DNA of 64,000 nucleotides from Ilyomonas sp965277535 (GTDB lineage: Bacteria > Bacteroidota > Bacteroidia > Chitinophagales > Chitinophagaceae): the NCBI GenBank assembly GCA_965277535.1, contig OZ255825.1, positions 3,782,001 to 3,846,000 on the forward strand. Direction: 5' to 3'. Below the pieces are notes generated by a model, which saw only the letters and a program-made list of their open reading frames with translations, made no database searches and was not told the DNA's origin. Both the position numbers and the translations under genes were made by a program. This document shows, piece by piece, positions 1 through 9,536 of the stretch; position 1 is the first letter of the stretch; every line of letters begins with the position of its first letter.

Positions 1-2068
1 AGGTTTGACAGTTTAAAATGCCATCAAACACTGCATTTCCATAAATGTATCTGCGGTTCACCACATCCAAGGTTTTCAATTGCAAAGGATTGAACGCAAT
101 GAATTTATTGAGATTAAAAAACGGAATGCCATCCACCAAAACCAAAGGGTCTGCAGTGAAGATACTTTGCGCCGACATATCATAAGTTGGAAAATGATAT
201 TCGCCTTTTCGTTTTGTAACATTCACCAACGATACATATTCGCGCAGCACTTCTTCAGTGGTTGTAAACCGGGTATAATCGTCGAGCCTGTATCGTTTAT
301 CTGCTGATGTATAAAACGCCGTTGAATCTGCAGCGGGCGTTGCAAACTGATTGATGTGATTGCCCCCATAAATGTTTTGCACCTGCATGGCAATGCTGTG
401 TTGCAGTAAGGTGTTGGAACTGTTGAACGGCAATGAAAAAGGCCATGCAACTGAAGACGAAAACTGATTGCTGAAAGGATAGCTGATGCTGAAAGAATAA
501 GAGCTATCGTAAAGCTGATCAGTTTGCACAATGAGTTTGGAATTGCCATACCAGTCTTTTGTTTCCCATTTTATATTTCCAAAGCTATCGCTCATGCTGG
601 TATAAAACTGCGTGCTTTTGCCAGGCAAAGAAAGGTACGCTATCACGCCTTGCTGCGGTTTGCCGGTTTGGTTGTTAGTCAGCTTTCCGGTGATGATATG
701 ACCATTGTATTCCGGCGCAAACGAAAGCACCGAAGTGCCCGGATGGATGTTTGTTTTTGCCCCAATTTTTCTCCAGCCGTTCACCAGCAATAAGTTGTTG
801 ATGGTGTTTTCGCTTTCCTGTTGTAAAAGAAAATCCTGTAAAACATTTTCATCATTTTCTTTTATATCAGATGCAAAAAGCAGATAAGCATCAATGGTGT
901 TATTGTCCAATGTTTGCAGGGAATCCAGCCGGTAAACGGATAAAGAAAGTTGGGCCGAATCATTATTATAAGTAAAATTATCGGCTTGCATTGTGAGGTT
1001 TGCCTTCTTTCTTACCTCATAACTTGTGGCATCAGCGCGCAACGAAAGCTGCAATGTTTGCGCCCCTTTTTTATAATACAATCTTTCGCAGACTGGCTGT
1101 TTGCTTTCATTAAAAATAGTGATGGTTGAAACGCCGCCCGGCAACAACAAAGTGTTGATATTGAAAGCCGCTTTGCCGTTTTGCAGTGCCACTTCTTTTG
1201 CAAGAATGGTTTGTTTGTTTTTATGAATAACAAGATACACCGTTTGTGCCGTCATGTTGCTGGCAGCCACATTCACCAGTGCATTGCCATCGCGTGAGCT
1301 GTCAACCATCATAGCAAAGCCTTCATCGCTGGCAACGGGTACATTTTGTGCAAACGCATTGCCTTTTTCCGGTTGAATAAAGACGGTATAAGCATGATTG
1401 GTTTTTGGTGTAAAAACAAAGTTGCCGATGCCCGCCTGTGTTGAACGAAAGGAAAGCAAGGTGTCTTTGTCATCCATTAAAATACCTGTAAAAACAAAGC
1501 TATTGCCGTTTTGATTTGTGCCTTTAAACGCAAGTCTGTTGCTTACTCCTTTTACCAGGTTGCCGCCTTCGGGAAAAAATTGCAAACGGCACAACGCTTT
1601 GCTTTTTCTACTGCTGTCAACGGTAAGCTTCTGCACATTGATGAGCGTGATTTGTTTTTGAAAAAAATCAACGGCGCTTCCATTCTTCATCCAATTTGTG
1701 TACGATCTCAATTTGTAATTGCCCGATGGTGCGCTCAGGGGCAAATAAAAAGAACCATCGCCCAAGCCATTGCGCAACGCAATCTTCGCTTGTAATATTG
1801 GCTTGTTTGTAGAATCCAGCAACTCTACATAAGCAATCTTGCTTAAGTCGGAAAGTTTGTTGGAAGCTGCTTCCACACAATACATTTTAAACCACAAAAT
1901 TTCACCTGCTACATAAAAATTTTTATCCGTATGCACAAACATTTTTTCTGTAAAAGAAATCGAGTTTTCATTGTTCAGCGAGTTGTAGGATGCATCTGAA
2001 AGCCTTTGGCAGTAAGCTTTGCAGTTTAAGAAGAACAAAAAGAAAAAAATAAAGTTTGTATATTTCAT
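1..2068 (-). CDS. Exported MG2-domain protein with C-terminal TonB-plug-like region (3' end outside window)
   Basis: The reading frame starts at ATG 2068 and stays open for 689 codons to the window edge, so the C-terminus is missing. A hydrophobic signal peptide occupies about residues 1-21. The segment EKMFVHTDKNFYVAGEILWF (about residues 42-61) is typical of the macroglobulin MG2-like domain found in large Bacteroidota exported proteins. Near the left edge the frame encodes VLVDGIPFFNLNKF followed by NPLQLKTLDVV, the form of a TonB plug domain, without a barrel in the visible part. It is the last visible gene of a minus-strand operon, 29 bp after the DUF4249 gene. Its role in the cell is not known; a part in outer-membrane uptake or surface display is inferred from context. 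Confidence 0.75.
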   Translation of the reverse strand, partial: MKYTNFIFFFLFFLNCKAYCQRLSDASYNSLNNENSISFTEKMFVHTDKNFYVAGEILWFKMYCVEAASNKLSDLSKIAYVELLDSTNKPILQAKIALRNGLGDGSFYLPLSAPSGNYKLRSYTNWMKNGSAVDFFQKQITLINVQKLTVDSSRKSKALCRLQFFPEGGNLVKGVSNRLAFKGTNQNGNSFVFTGILMDDKDTLLSFRSTQAGIGNFVFTPKTNHAYTVFIQPEKGNAFAQNVPVASDEGFAMMVDSSRDGNALVNVAASNMTAQTVYLVIHKNKQTILAKEVALQNGKAAFNINTLLLPGGVSTITIFNESKQPVCERLYYKKGAQTLQLSLRADATSYEVRKKANLTMQADNFTYNNDSAQLSLSVYRLDSLQTLDNNTIDAYLLFASDIKENDENVLQDFLLQQESENTINNLLLVNGWRKIGAKTNIHPGTSVLSFAPEYNGHIITGKLTNNQTGKPQQGVIAYLSLPGKSTQFYTSMSDSFGNIKWETKDWYGNSKLIVQTDQLYDSSYSFSISYPFSNQFSSSVAWPFSLPFNSSNTLLQHSIAMQVQNIYGGNHINQFATPAADSTAFYTSADKRYRLDDYTRFTTTEEVLREYVSLVNVTKRKGEYHFPTYDMSAQSIFTADPLVLVDGIPFFNLNKFIAFNPLQLKTLDVVNRRYIYGNAVFDGILNCQT

Positions 2069-2097
2069 GCAAGCAGCTATTCAAAAATGATAATTGA

Positions 2098-3261
2098 TTA
2101 GGGCCAAAAATCGGGACGAATGTTAGAGCCTGTTAAGGTGCAGTCAACGCATTCGGGGGCTGCTGCATAAAAACTCACTACAGATAGTCCTTGCTGTTTT
2201 GCAGAGTTGGTAGGCATCAATCCCAATCCGTCTTTTTGTATTGCATCAGAATTGTTAGCAATTTCAACTTCTGTACAAGGCTGCCTGTATCCCCAATTAG
2301 GAACCTGGCTATTGCTGATGAAGATGCGCTGTGTTTGCAATTGCGATACTTCCATAAAACCAACCACTTGCTCATTGGGATTACTTATGCAATGAATATT
2401 TCCTTTCAATTCGGAAGGCTGCGCATCAAAAATACTTCCCAGTTGTTCGGTGTTTTTTTTCATCTTTTGCAAAAACCCATAGTTGTTTTTACTCACCGCA
2501 TGCTGGTACATTTTCACGCTGTATAAAACACTTAATTGTTGTGAGCCGGCAGGAATATTGATTAAGCGTTGAGAAATTTTATCGGTGGTTATATTTTCAG
2601 TTGAAACCAATAAAATGGCTGTTGAATGCAGAGAATGCCAGCATTTGAAAAGGGTTGTATCAGGTTCTTCGTTTGGAAGCCGGTAGGCAATCGAATAATT
2701 TACTCCGCCTTGTGTTTGTGTAACCGAATAAATGAGTGTGCTTGTAAAAGCCGAATGAAACTCCCAGGTTTCTTCATAATACCATTGATAATATTTTGTA
2801 TTGTTGGTTGCGTCGTGCGTATTCATAAAAATATGCACGCCATTATTGTCTTGTTGCCAGCTAACGCTGTCAATGGGCGACGTTGATTGTACCGGCGTAT
2901 AATCCGATGTGTACTCTCTTCCATCGGCGGTATGAATGTGCAAGCGATATTGCTCATTGCTGTTTAACGGCAGCGATGATTGCGAAGTGTAAACGCCGGT
3001 AGAAGTTTCAAGCAACGGATAACTTTCGTTGTTTTTACTTTCGATGCTTACCTGTGCATTTTGCTCGTACAAAATAGCGCCCGTGCTATCGTACAAAGGT
3101 GTTGTGCGGGATAGTGTAATGCTTGTTGGATCTGCACCGTTGTTTATAAAACCTTCTACCACCAAATAGCCCGTTGGCGGTGAGCCAACCGGCGGATTGT
3201 ATCGTTGTTTGCAGGAAGAAAACAAAAGCAAACCAAAAAGAAAATAAACAATGGTTTTCAT
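2098..3261 (-). CDS. DUF4249 family lipoprotein
   Basis: A 387-residue protein with a lipoprotein signal (LLFSSC, Cys at about residue 17). The following region (YLVVEGFINNGADPTSITLS) and the extracellular beta-sandwich pattern match DUF4249, a family almost always encoded beside a TonB-dependent receptor in Bacteroidota. The gene starts 9 bp after the receptor gene ends, so the two are surely co-transcribed. By analogy with SusD-type pairs it may be a surface lipoprotein that assists the receptor, but no substrate can be named. Many Cys residues near the C-terminus (PECVDCTLTGS) are typical of the family. Confidence 0.88.
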   Translation of the reverse strand: MKTIVYFLFGLLLFSSCKQRYNPPVGSPPTGYLVVEGFINNGADPTSITLSRTTPLYDSTGAILYEQNAQVSIESKNNESYPLLETSTGVYTSQSSLPLNSNEQYRLHIHTADGREYTSDYTPVQSTSPIDSVSWQQDNNGVHIFMNTHDATNNTKYYQWYYEETWEFHSAFTSTLIYSVTQTQGGVNYSIAYRLPNEEPDTTLFKCWHSLHSTAILLVSTENITTDKISQRLINIPAGSQQLSVLYSVKMYQHAVSKNNYGFLQKMKKNTEQLGSIFDAQPSELKGNIHCISNPNEQVVGFMEVSQLQTQRIFISNSQVPNWGYRQPCTEVEIANNSDAIQKDGLGLMPTNSAKQQGLSVVSFYAAAPECVDCTLTGSNIRPDFWP

Positions 3262-3270
3262 TCTTAGTTT

Positions 3271-6072
3271 TTAGAAGCGAACATTAAAATTGATGTATGG
3301 AATGGCGGTGCCGAAGATGGAAAACTTGTAGCCATCTACAACACCATTTTCCGAAATAAAATAAACTGAATACGGATTTTTTCTTGCGGTAGCGTTGTAC
3401 ACGCCAATCGTCCACGAGTTATGAAACCGTTGATGCAATTTGAAGTTGCCATCAAGGTTCATCGAAAAATCGGTGCGGAAATAATTGGGTATGCGGTAAG
3501 CATTTCTATCGGCATACAAAGTTCGTTCGGAACCCGCAAAATAAAACCTTCCAATCGGTAACGTAATGGGTCGTCCGGTGCTGTAAGTGCTATTTAAAGA
3601 AACGCTGAAACGATGATTGATTCTGTAATTTCCAATGAAAGTAAAGCTGTGGGGCTGATCGTAATTGGCAGGATAATATTTGCCACCGTTGATCACTTCA
3701 CCCGAAGTAGAATCGGCTTTCAATAACGTTCGTGAGTACGTGTAGCTCACCCAGCCATTGAGCTTGCCAATCGATTTTTTTGCAAACGCTTCTATGCCGT
3801 AAGCCTTTCCTTTTGTGCTGATGACATCGGTTTCAATATGCGGGTTCAACACAAGCACGGCACCGCTTTTATAATCAAGATAATTCTCAATTTTTTTATA
3901 ATAAACTTCTACTGATGTTTCGATGGTATTCGATTTAAAATTTTTGTACAAGCCTGCAGAAATCTGGCTGCCAAACTGTGGCTTAATGTTTACATCACTC
4001 AACTTCCAAATATCGGTGGGGGCAATTGCCGCCGTGTTGGAAAGTACATGAATGTATTGCTGCGTGGTATTGTAACCGGCTTTTACCGATAAGGTATTAT
4101 CAAAAGCATAGCGCGCCGATAACCTGATTTCGGGCTTGCTGTATGTCTTTACAATTTTTCCTTTTTGATAGAAAGTGGTGCCGATAATATTATCTTCCGT
4201 TTTGGGTGAATTGGCTGGATAATCATTCGCCATATAGGGTCCTAAAAAATTGAACATTGAATATCGCACGCCGCCTTCTAACGACAGCGCAGAGTTCACC
4301 GTATATTTATCGCTCAAATACAAAGCGCTCTCAAGCCCTTGTTCTGCCTGCATTTGCTGCGGTATCACCAACGATTGTTTGCCATCGGGTAGGTACGTTC
4401 CGGGATGAAGCTTATATAACAAACCATTTGCGCCCCATTCTAAAAAATGCTTGTTACTGAAATAATAATTGAAGTGTGTTCTGAAATAATATTGGTTCAC
4501 ATCAAACCGAAGCGAATAAGCCGTTACAGGATTTTGTATGCTGCTGATTTTATAATAATAGTTGTCGTAGCCTGTTGTTATCAACATGTTCAGCTTGTTG
4601 CTAAAAATATGTTTCCATTTTACTGAAACATTTCGATTGCCGTAATTGTAAATCGTATCGCTGTTTAAATTAAAGCGGTCACCGCTCAAGTAGCCGGTAA
4701 CATAAAGGGTATTCTTCTTATCAATTTCATAATTCATTACGGCATTTAAATCGTAAAAACGGGCACGACTATTTTTATATTGGTCAGGCAATAAATTGAG
4801 AAGCCAATCAGCATACGTGGTTCGCGCGCCAACAATAAACGAAGCTTTGTTTTTCTTGATCGGTCCTTCCAGATTTAAGCGACTTGTCAATGGTCCGATG
4901 CCTGCCGAACCTGTGAAATCTTTTTTATTTCCTTCGCGGCTTGTTATATTTAAAACGGAAGACAAACGACCTCCATATTGCGCAGGAATGCTGGCTTTGT
5001 ACAACTCCACATCTTTAACCACTTCGGGGTTGAATGCCGAAAACAAACCAAAAAAATGTGAAGGATTGTAAATGGTGGCATCATTAAACAAAACCAAATT
5101 TTGATCTGCCGCGCCACCGCGAACATTCAAGCCGGTGCTGGCTTCGCCAACCGATTTCACGCCGGGCATGGTAAGTATCACACGCAGTACATCGGCTTCG
5201 CCAAATGCAACGGGCACGTGCTTTATGGCGTTGATGTCAAGCTTTTGCATACCCATTTGCATTCCTTTTATATTGCTCATTTTTTCAGATGAAACGGTTA
5301 CATTTTTTAACCCGATCACTTCACTTGGCATGGCAATGTTTAGCTTGCCGTTGGCGCGAACATTCAGTTGCCGTTTGGTATCGTGCATACCAATACTTTG
5401 CACATACAAAATGTGTTTTCCTTTGCTGGTGTGAATTGAAAAATAGCCGTACTGATCTGTGGCTACGCCCGTTTTGGTTTCATCAATATAAACCGATGCG
5501 CCGATTACAGGTTCATCCGATTTGCTGTCTTTTACATACCCTGCTACTGTAACATCCGGTGATGAAATGTCGCCTGCAGAGGCATCACCAATTAAATACA
5601 AACTATCTTCAGAAACGGCTTTGTTGGTTGGGTTAAAAAAGCCAACAACACTGTTTGATGTATCTTTTATATCGGCTGAAGAAGCCGTAAAGAAAAGCTT
5701 GTTTAGCTGCGTTTGTACAAGCAAACCTTTGTTGATGAATACATGCTTTTCATTATCAACCGAAAAACCAAGGCCTGTGCCCGCAAAAGCTTGTTTCAGC
5801 ACATCGGGTAAAGGTTTGTTTTGTACAGAAATATTTACTTTTAACGAATCGAACTGCGCTTCGTTGTAATAAAAATTCCAACCTGTTTGTTTCTCCAGCT
5901 GTTGCAAAAAATCTTTTGCCGGAAGGTTTTTATAATCGCCTGTAATGCCCGGAAATACTGGCGTTTGTGCAAGTAAATGGCTGTAAAAAAACAGCAGGCA
6001 GCCAAGCAGTATATGGTATCGTTTTGTTTTCACACAAATATGATAAGTCGGTTTATGTATGATTGGTTTCAT
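3271..6072 (-). CDS. TonB-dependent receptor with STN and carboxypeptidase-regulatory-like domains
   Basis: An outer-membrane receptor of 933 residues. In order it shows a signal peptide (about 1-36, ending SHLLAQ), an STN domain (about 45-115, TGWNFYYNEAQFDSLKVNIS), a carboxypeptidase-regulatory-like domain (VTVAGYVKDSKSDEPVIGAS, about 175-245), a plug domain (VLRVILTMPGVKSVGEASTG and NVRGGAADQNLVLFNDATIY) and a beta-barrel that ends in the aromatic INFNVRF, as expected for BAM recognition. I chose ATG 6072, which overlaps the previous gene by 20 bp; upstream in-frame starts lie deeper in that gene and would spoil the signal peptide. The STN domain can serve signalling to an anti-sigma factor, but no ECF sigma/anti-sigma pair is in the window. 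Partner of the downstream DUF4249 lipoprotein; substrate unknown. Confidence 0.9.
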   Translation of the reverse strand: MKPIIHKPTYHICVKTKRYHILLGCLLFFYSHLLAQTPVFPGITGDYKNLPAKDFLQQLEKQTGWNFYYNEAQFDSLKVNISVQNKPLPDVLKQAFAGTGLGFSVDNEKHVFINKGLLVQTQLNKLFFTASSADIKDTSNSVVGFFNPTNKAVSEDSLYLIGDASAGDISSPDVTVAGYVKDSKSDEPVIGASVYIDETKTGVATDQYGYFSIHTSKGKHILYVQSIGMHDTKRQLNVRANGKLNIAMPSEVIGLKNVTVSSEKMSNIKGMQMGMQKLDINAIKHVPVAFGEADVLRVILTMPGVKSVGEASTGLNVRGGAADQNLVLFNDATIYNPSHFFGLFSAFNPEVVKDVELYKASIPAQYGGRLSSVLNITSREGNKKDFTGSAGIGPLTSRLNLEGPIKKNKASFIVGARTTYADWLLNLLPDQYKNSRARFYDLNAVMNYEIDKKNTLYVTGYLSGDRFNLNSDTIYNYGNRNVSVKWKHIFSNKLNMLITTGYDNYYYKISSIQNPVTAYSLRFDVNQYYFRTHFNYYFSNKHFLEWGANGLLYKLHPGTYLPDGKQSLVIPQQMQAEQGLESALYLSDKYTVNSALSLEGGVRYSMFNFLGPYMANDYPANSPKTEDNIIGTTFYQKGKIVKTYSKPEIRLSARYAFDNTLSVKAGYNTTQQYIHVLSNTAAIAPTDIWKLSDVNIKPQFGSQISAGLYKNFKSNTIETSVEVYYKKIENYLDYKSGAVLVLNPHIETDVISTKGKAYGIEAFAKKSIGKLNGWVSYTYSRTLLKADSTSGEVINGGKYYPANYDQPHSFTFIGNYRINHRFSVSLNSTYSTGRPITLPIGRFYFAGSERTLYADRNAYRIPNYFRTDFSMNLDGNFKLHQRFHNSWTIGVYNATARKNPYSVYFISENGVVDGYKFSIFGTAIPYINFNVRF

Positions 6073-6790
6073 CGTAATAAGCGGCTGCCTGCGCCAACGC
6101 TTCATCCTTGTCAAGCCTGAACTTTATCTTCTTTTTCCGCAGCAGTTGTTTGATTTCTTTTTTGTCTTTTTTGAAAAGAGAAAACAAAGCATCTTTTGTA
6201 TTGACGGTATGATACTCGTTGTCTTTTCTCATATAATAATCAACCGATCTTGTAACGTATCTTTTAACAGAACCCGAAGACGAAGGCACAACTTCCTGCA
6301 GCGTTCGTTTTTCCCTTTTCAGCACCCTTGTTTTTCCGGCGTACAAAAGCTCATAAAAACCTGTGCGTAGTTCCTTTGCGGCAGCACTGTCTCTGGTAAT
6401 ATGAATGAAGGTATGACCCGATGTTACAAAGCGGCTCACTTCGTTGCTTGTCAATATTAGCTTATACAATTGCTGCGCATCATATATCACCACACTTTCG
6501 GTTATGATGTCATAAGCAATAGGCACATTTTCGTATAACATATTGTGATAAACAACCGAACCGTTCCGGTAAGGAAACGGATCAAAAAACGGCGAGCCTT
6601 CCTGAATGGTGTTTGAATAATCATTGTACTGTCTGCCGCTGTACAAGCCGGTTTCAGGATGCAAGAACTGGTGATAGAATTGGATAGCATCCGCATAAGA
6701 TTTGCTTTCATCGCTTTTTGGTTGCGCCAAAAGCGGCGAAGAACCAAAAAGCGATACACACAAAACGCATAGCAGGCAATTTCGTTTCAT
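6053..6790 (-). CDS. Exported protein of unknown function, first gene of the receptor operon
   Basis: I do not recognise this family. The 245-residue protein has a clear signal peptide (MKRNCLLCVLCVSLF to LLAQ) and then mixed polar sequence, with a basic stretch near the C-terminus (KKDKKEIKQLLRKKKIKF). The start is ATG 6790; an upstream TTG is less likely. Its 3' end overlaps the start of the TonB receptor by 20 bp, which implies translational coupling and a shared function at the envelope. No transmembrane segment other than the signal is visible. The 143 bp upstream separate it from the divergent M13 peptidase and should hold both promoters. Confidence 0.7.
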   Translation of the reverse strand: MKRNCLLCVLCVSLFGSSPLLAQPKSDESKSYADAIQFYHQFLHPETGLYSGRQYNDYSNTIQEGSPFFDPFPYRNGSVVYHNMLYENVPIAYDIITESVVIYDAQQLYKLILTSNEVSRFVTSGHTFIHITRDSAAAKELRTGFYELLYAGKTRVLKREKRTLQEVVPSSSGSVKRYVTRSVDYYMRKDNEYHTVNTKDALFSLFKKDKKEIKQLLRKKKIKFRLDKDEALAQAAAYYDETNHT

Positions 6791-6933
6791 CAGCAAGTTG
6801 TTGGTTTAATCTAAAAGCAATGTAATCGTTATTTGCACATGACAGGAAAGATTTCGGTTAGGTTGCATGAATTGTATGTAAACAAACCGTTATAATCTGT
6901 ATTTTCCTTTTTATTACTTTTCCAAAAAATTTC

Positions 6934-8970
6934 ATGCAGAACAAAGCTGTTTTGTTTTTATTCGTTTATTCGTTTTTCCTCCTTTCCTGCAACCAATCAA
7001 AAACGGCATCAACCAAACCTGATGTGCTGGCTGCCAACGTTGACTCGAGCGTAAATCCTGCCGATGACTTCTTTGATTTTGCCAACGGCAAGTGGATCAA
7101 AAATAATCCCATTCCCGGCGATGAAAGTGGTTGGGGATTATTTCAGGTTATTCCCAACGAAACCTTGCAACGGTTGAAAAATATTAATGAAGAAATGGCC
7201 AAAACCAAACCTGCCATCGGAACCGCAGAGCAAAAGATTGGCGACTTCTGGAAAGCAGCCAACGATACTGCGAAAATTGAACAACTCGGCACAAAGCCAT
7301 TGCAGCCTTACCTCGCTAAAATTGATTCGATACACGATGCCGCATCATTGCAAGCTGTAATGACGCAATTGGATGCTATGGGCGTTGGTGGTGCGGTACA
7401 GATGTTTGTTGGGCAGGATGCCAAAAACAGTACGGCGCAAGTGTTACAACTCTGGCAAACCGGCTTGGGCTTGCCCGAGCGTGAATTTTATTTTAAGATG
7501 GACAGTACATCGGTTGCGCTTCGCAATGCATACACCAAAAACATCACTCAAAATTTAGTTTTACTGGGCGAAGATTCGGCAAAAGCAAGTGCATCTGCTA
7601 AAAACATTTTATCGCTCGAAACAGCATTGGCAAAATCGAGCAAGAAAGTAGAAGATCTGCGCGACCCGTATGCCAATTATCATAAGTATGCCGTGAAGGA
7701 TTTGTACAAAGTTTCACCACAAATTGAGTGGAACAATTACATGACCCTTTATGGTGTTGGCAAAGCCGATTCGGTAATTATTGGTCAACCCGATTATTAC
7801 AAACAAGCCGGCGCAATGCTTCACTCCGCTTCGTTGGACACATGGAAAGATTATTTGCGTTACCGGCTTGCCAACACATTCGCGCCTGCCTTGCCTGAAG
7901 CATTTGGAAAGACCGATTTTGAGTTCAACAAATTGTTTTCAGGCGCTACCGAAAGAAGAGCAAGATGGAAGCGGATTATTGGCAATGAGCAAAACGTGAT
8001 GGGCGAATTGCTGGGACAGATTTATGTAAAAAAATACTTTGATGACAGCGCCAAAGCGCGTTATACAAAGCTGGTTGAAAATGTTCGCACTGCCTTGAAG
8101 CATCGCATTGAAAACCTGCCATGGATGGGCGATAGCACCAAACAAAAAGCATTGGCAAAACTGGCTGTGGTAAATAAAAAAGTGGGCTATCCTGATAAGT
8201 GGAAAGATTTTTCTTCTTTGCAAATTACGCCTGATAGTTATTTTCAAAACCTTGTAAATGCAAGCCTCTTCTGGCACAATTTCAACGTTAATAAACTGGG
8301 TAAGCCGGTTGATAAAACCGAATGGGGCATGTACCCACAAACCTACAATGCGTATTACGATCCATCCAACAACGAAATTGTATTGCCTGCGGCAGCGTTC
8401 ATTGTTCCGGATTATGCAGATAGTGAGTTGGATGATGCTGTTGTGTATGGCTACATGGCGGCTTCTACCATTGGTCATGAGATGACACATGGGTTTGATG
8501 ACGAAGGCCGGCAGTTTGATGCACAAGGCAATTTAAAAGAATGGTGGACCCGGCAGGATTCGGCAAAGTTTGCACAACGCGCTAAAGTGCTGGCAGATCA
8601 GTTTAGCAAGTATGTTGCGGTAGATACGTTTAAAATCAATGGCAAAGCCACATTGGGCGAGAACATTGCCGACTTGGGAGGTGTGTTGTTAGGCTTAGAT
8701 GCGTTTAAATTGACCGATGAATACAAGAGGGGCGAGAAGATTGGCGGCTACACACCTACGCAACGTTTCTTTTTAGGCTATGCGTTAAGCTGGATGGAAA
8801 ACGAGCGTCCGCAACAGGTGCGCACACAAGTGCTGACTGATGTGCATTCGCCATCCAAATTTCGCGTGTTAGGACCACTAACCAATGTAGATGCGTTTTA
8901 TGAAGCCTTCAACGTAAAGCCGGGAAACAAAATGTACACGCCGGATAGTTTGCGCGCAAGGATTTGGTAA
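6934..8970 (+). CDS. M13 family zinc metallopeptidase (neprilysin/PepO-like), lipoprotein
   Basis: A 678-residue endopeptidase of the neprilysin family. The N-terminus is a lipoprotein signal (FFLLSC, Cys19), so the enzyme should be membrane-anchored outside the cytoplasm. After the large helical M13 N-terminal domain (start PADDFFDFANGKWIKNNPIP) comes the zinc site HEMTH (H515, E516, H519) and the third ligand region ENIADLGG (E576). The family motif NAYYDPSNNEIVLPAA, which binds the substrate backbone, is present. Length and domain order are normal. It is monocistronic, convergent with a DUF1801 gene, and followed by a strong GC-rich hairpin. M13 enzymes cleave short peptides; the natural substrate here is unknown. 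Confidence 0.95.
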   Translation: MQNKAVLFLFVYSFFLLSCNQSKTASTKPDVLAANVDSSVNPADDFFDFANGKWIKNNPIPGDESGWGLFQVIPNETLQRLKNINEEMAKTKPAIGTAEQKIGDFWKAANDTAKIEQLGTKPLQPYLAKIDSIHDAASLQAVMTQLDAMGVGGAVQMFVGQDAKNSTAQVLQLWQTGLGLPEREFYFKMDSTSVALRNAYTKNITQNLVLLGEDSAKASASAKNILSLETALAKSSKKVEDLRDPYANYHKYAVKDLYKVSPQIEWNNYMTLYGVGKADSVIIGQPDYYKQAGAMLHSASLDTWKDYLRYRLANTFAPALPEAFGKTDFEFNKLFSGATERRARWKRIIGNEQNVMGELLGQIYVKKYFDDSAKARYTKLVENVRTALKHRIENLPWMGDSTKQKALAKLAVVNKKVGYPDKWKDFSSLQITPDSYFQNLVNASLFWHNFNVNKLGKPVDKTEWGMYPQTYNAYYDPSNNEIVLPAAAFIVPDYADSELDDAVVYGYMAASTIGHEMTHGFDDEGRQFDAQGNLKEWWTRQDSAKFAQRAKVLADQFSKYVAVDTFKINGKATLGENIADLGGVLLGLDAFKLTDEYKRGEKIGGYTPTQRFFLGYALSWMENERPQQVRTQVLTDVHSPSKFRVLGPLTNVDAFYEAFNVKPGNKMYTPDSLRARIW

Positions 8971-9001
8971 TGATGTTAAGGTTTGTTTTTGCACAAAAAA
9001 A

Positions 9002-9047
9002 GCGTCTTTGCGAGCCTGCCTGCCTGCCGGCAGGCTCGCAAAGACGC
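9002..9047. repeat. Perfect 19-bp inverted repeat with CCTGCCTGCC core; possible bidirectional terminator
   Basis: Arms 9002-9020 and 9029-9047 are perfect inverted copies around an 8-nt loop. The centre contains CCTGCCTGCCGGCAGG, which recurs in related form at 19214-19262. It lies between the convergent ends of the M13 peptidase and the DUF1801 gene, so it may stop transcription from both sides, but its GC-rich dispersed core suggests a repeat family. Confidence 0.8.
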
Positions 9048-9064
9048 ACGATTACTATGTTGTA

Positions 9065-9439
9065 TCAGCTTGATTTGTTTTTACTTCTTTTTATTATCAA
9101 ATTTTTGACCCTGAACAACACTATTCTTTTTATCAAATCGAGTGGCATTGGTTCGTGCAAAGGAAACTGAACTGAACCTTTAGCCTGTTTGTAATGCGAT
9201 AGTTCTTCCTCAAATTCATCAATGCCTTGTGGTGTTGGATAAAAGCCAATATGATTTTTAAAAGCACCAAAATGTACAACGTTTTTTTCATTCAAAACAA
9301 AAGTTGGAATGCCATATTTGATAGCTTCTTTTGCTTCAGGAATGGTTTGTTGAACCGTAGTTCTGATGTTTTGTAAGATAGTTTGTACTTCAGATGGAAA
9401 TTGTTGAATGTACTCGGCAATGCTGTTTGGTTGATTCAT
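9065..9439 (-). CDS. DUF1801 family protein (YdhG-like)
   Basis: A 124-residue cytoplasmic protein matching the DUF1801/YdhG family: YIQQFPSEVQTILQNIR, then AIKYGIPTFVLNEKNVVHFG and IGFYPTPQGIDEF, with a basic C-terminus. Members have been linked to iron handling in Bacillus (YdhG, frataxin-like fold), but the biochemical role is unsettled. The start is ATG 9439; an upstream in-frame TTG adds two residues and is less likely. The gene is divergent from the pyridoxamine-oxidase-like gene at 9537 and convergent with the M13 peptidase. Confidence 0.85.
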   Translation of the reverse strand: MNQPNSIAEYIQQFPSEVQTILQNIRTTVQQTIPEAKEAIKYGIPTFVLNEKNVVHFGAFKNHIGFYPTPQGIDEFEEELSHYKQAKGSVQFPLHEPMPLDLIKRIVLFRVKNLIIKRSKNKSS

Positions 9440-9536
9440 AAACAAATGAACTTCTGTTATTAAAACTGTTGAGCTAAGCTAATCTATCTTTTCAAAATTT
9501 CAGGTATTGCTTTTGCTTTGTTTTGCTTAAAAAATT

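Noticed and set aside
6105..6114. Start of the TonB receptor at TTG 6114 or ATG 6105
   Set aside because: These lie deep in the upstream gene and give a basic stretch before a normal signal peptide at ATG 6072.
7939..8526. 195-codon minus-strand frame inside the M13 peptidase
   Set aside because: It is antisense to conserved M13 sequence including the zinc site; a shadow of codon bias.
9002..9047. tRNA-like fold
   Set aside because: A simple perfect hairpin with no cloverleaf, anticodon or CCA end.
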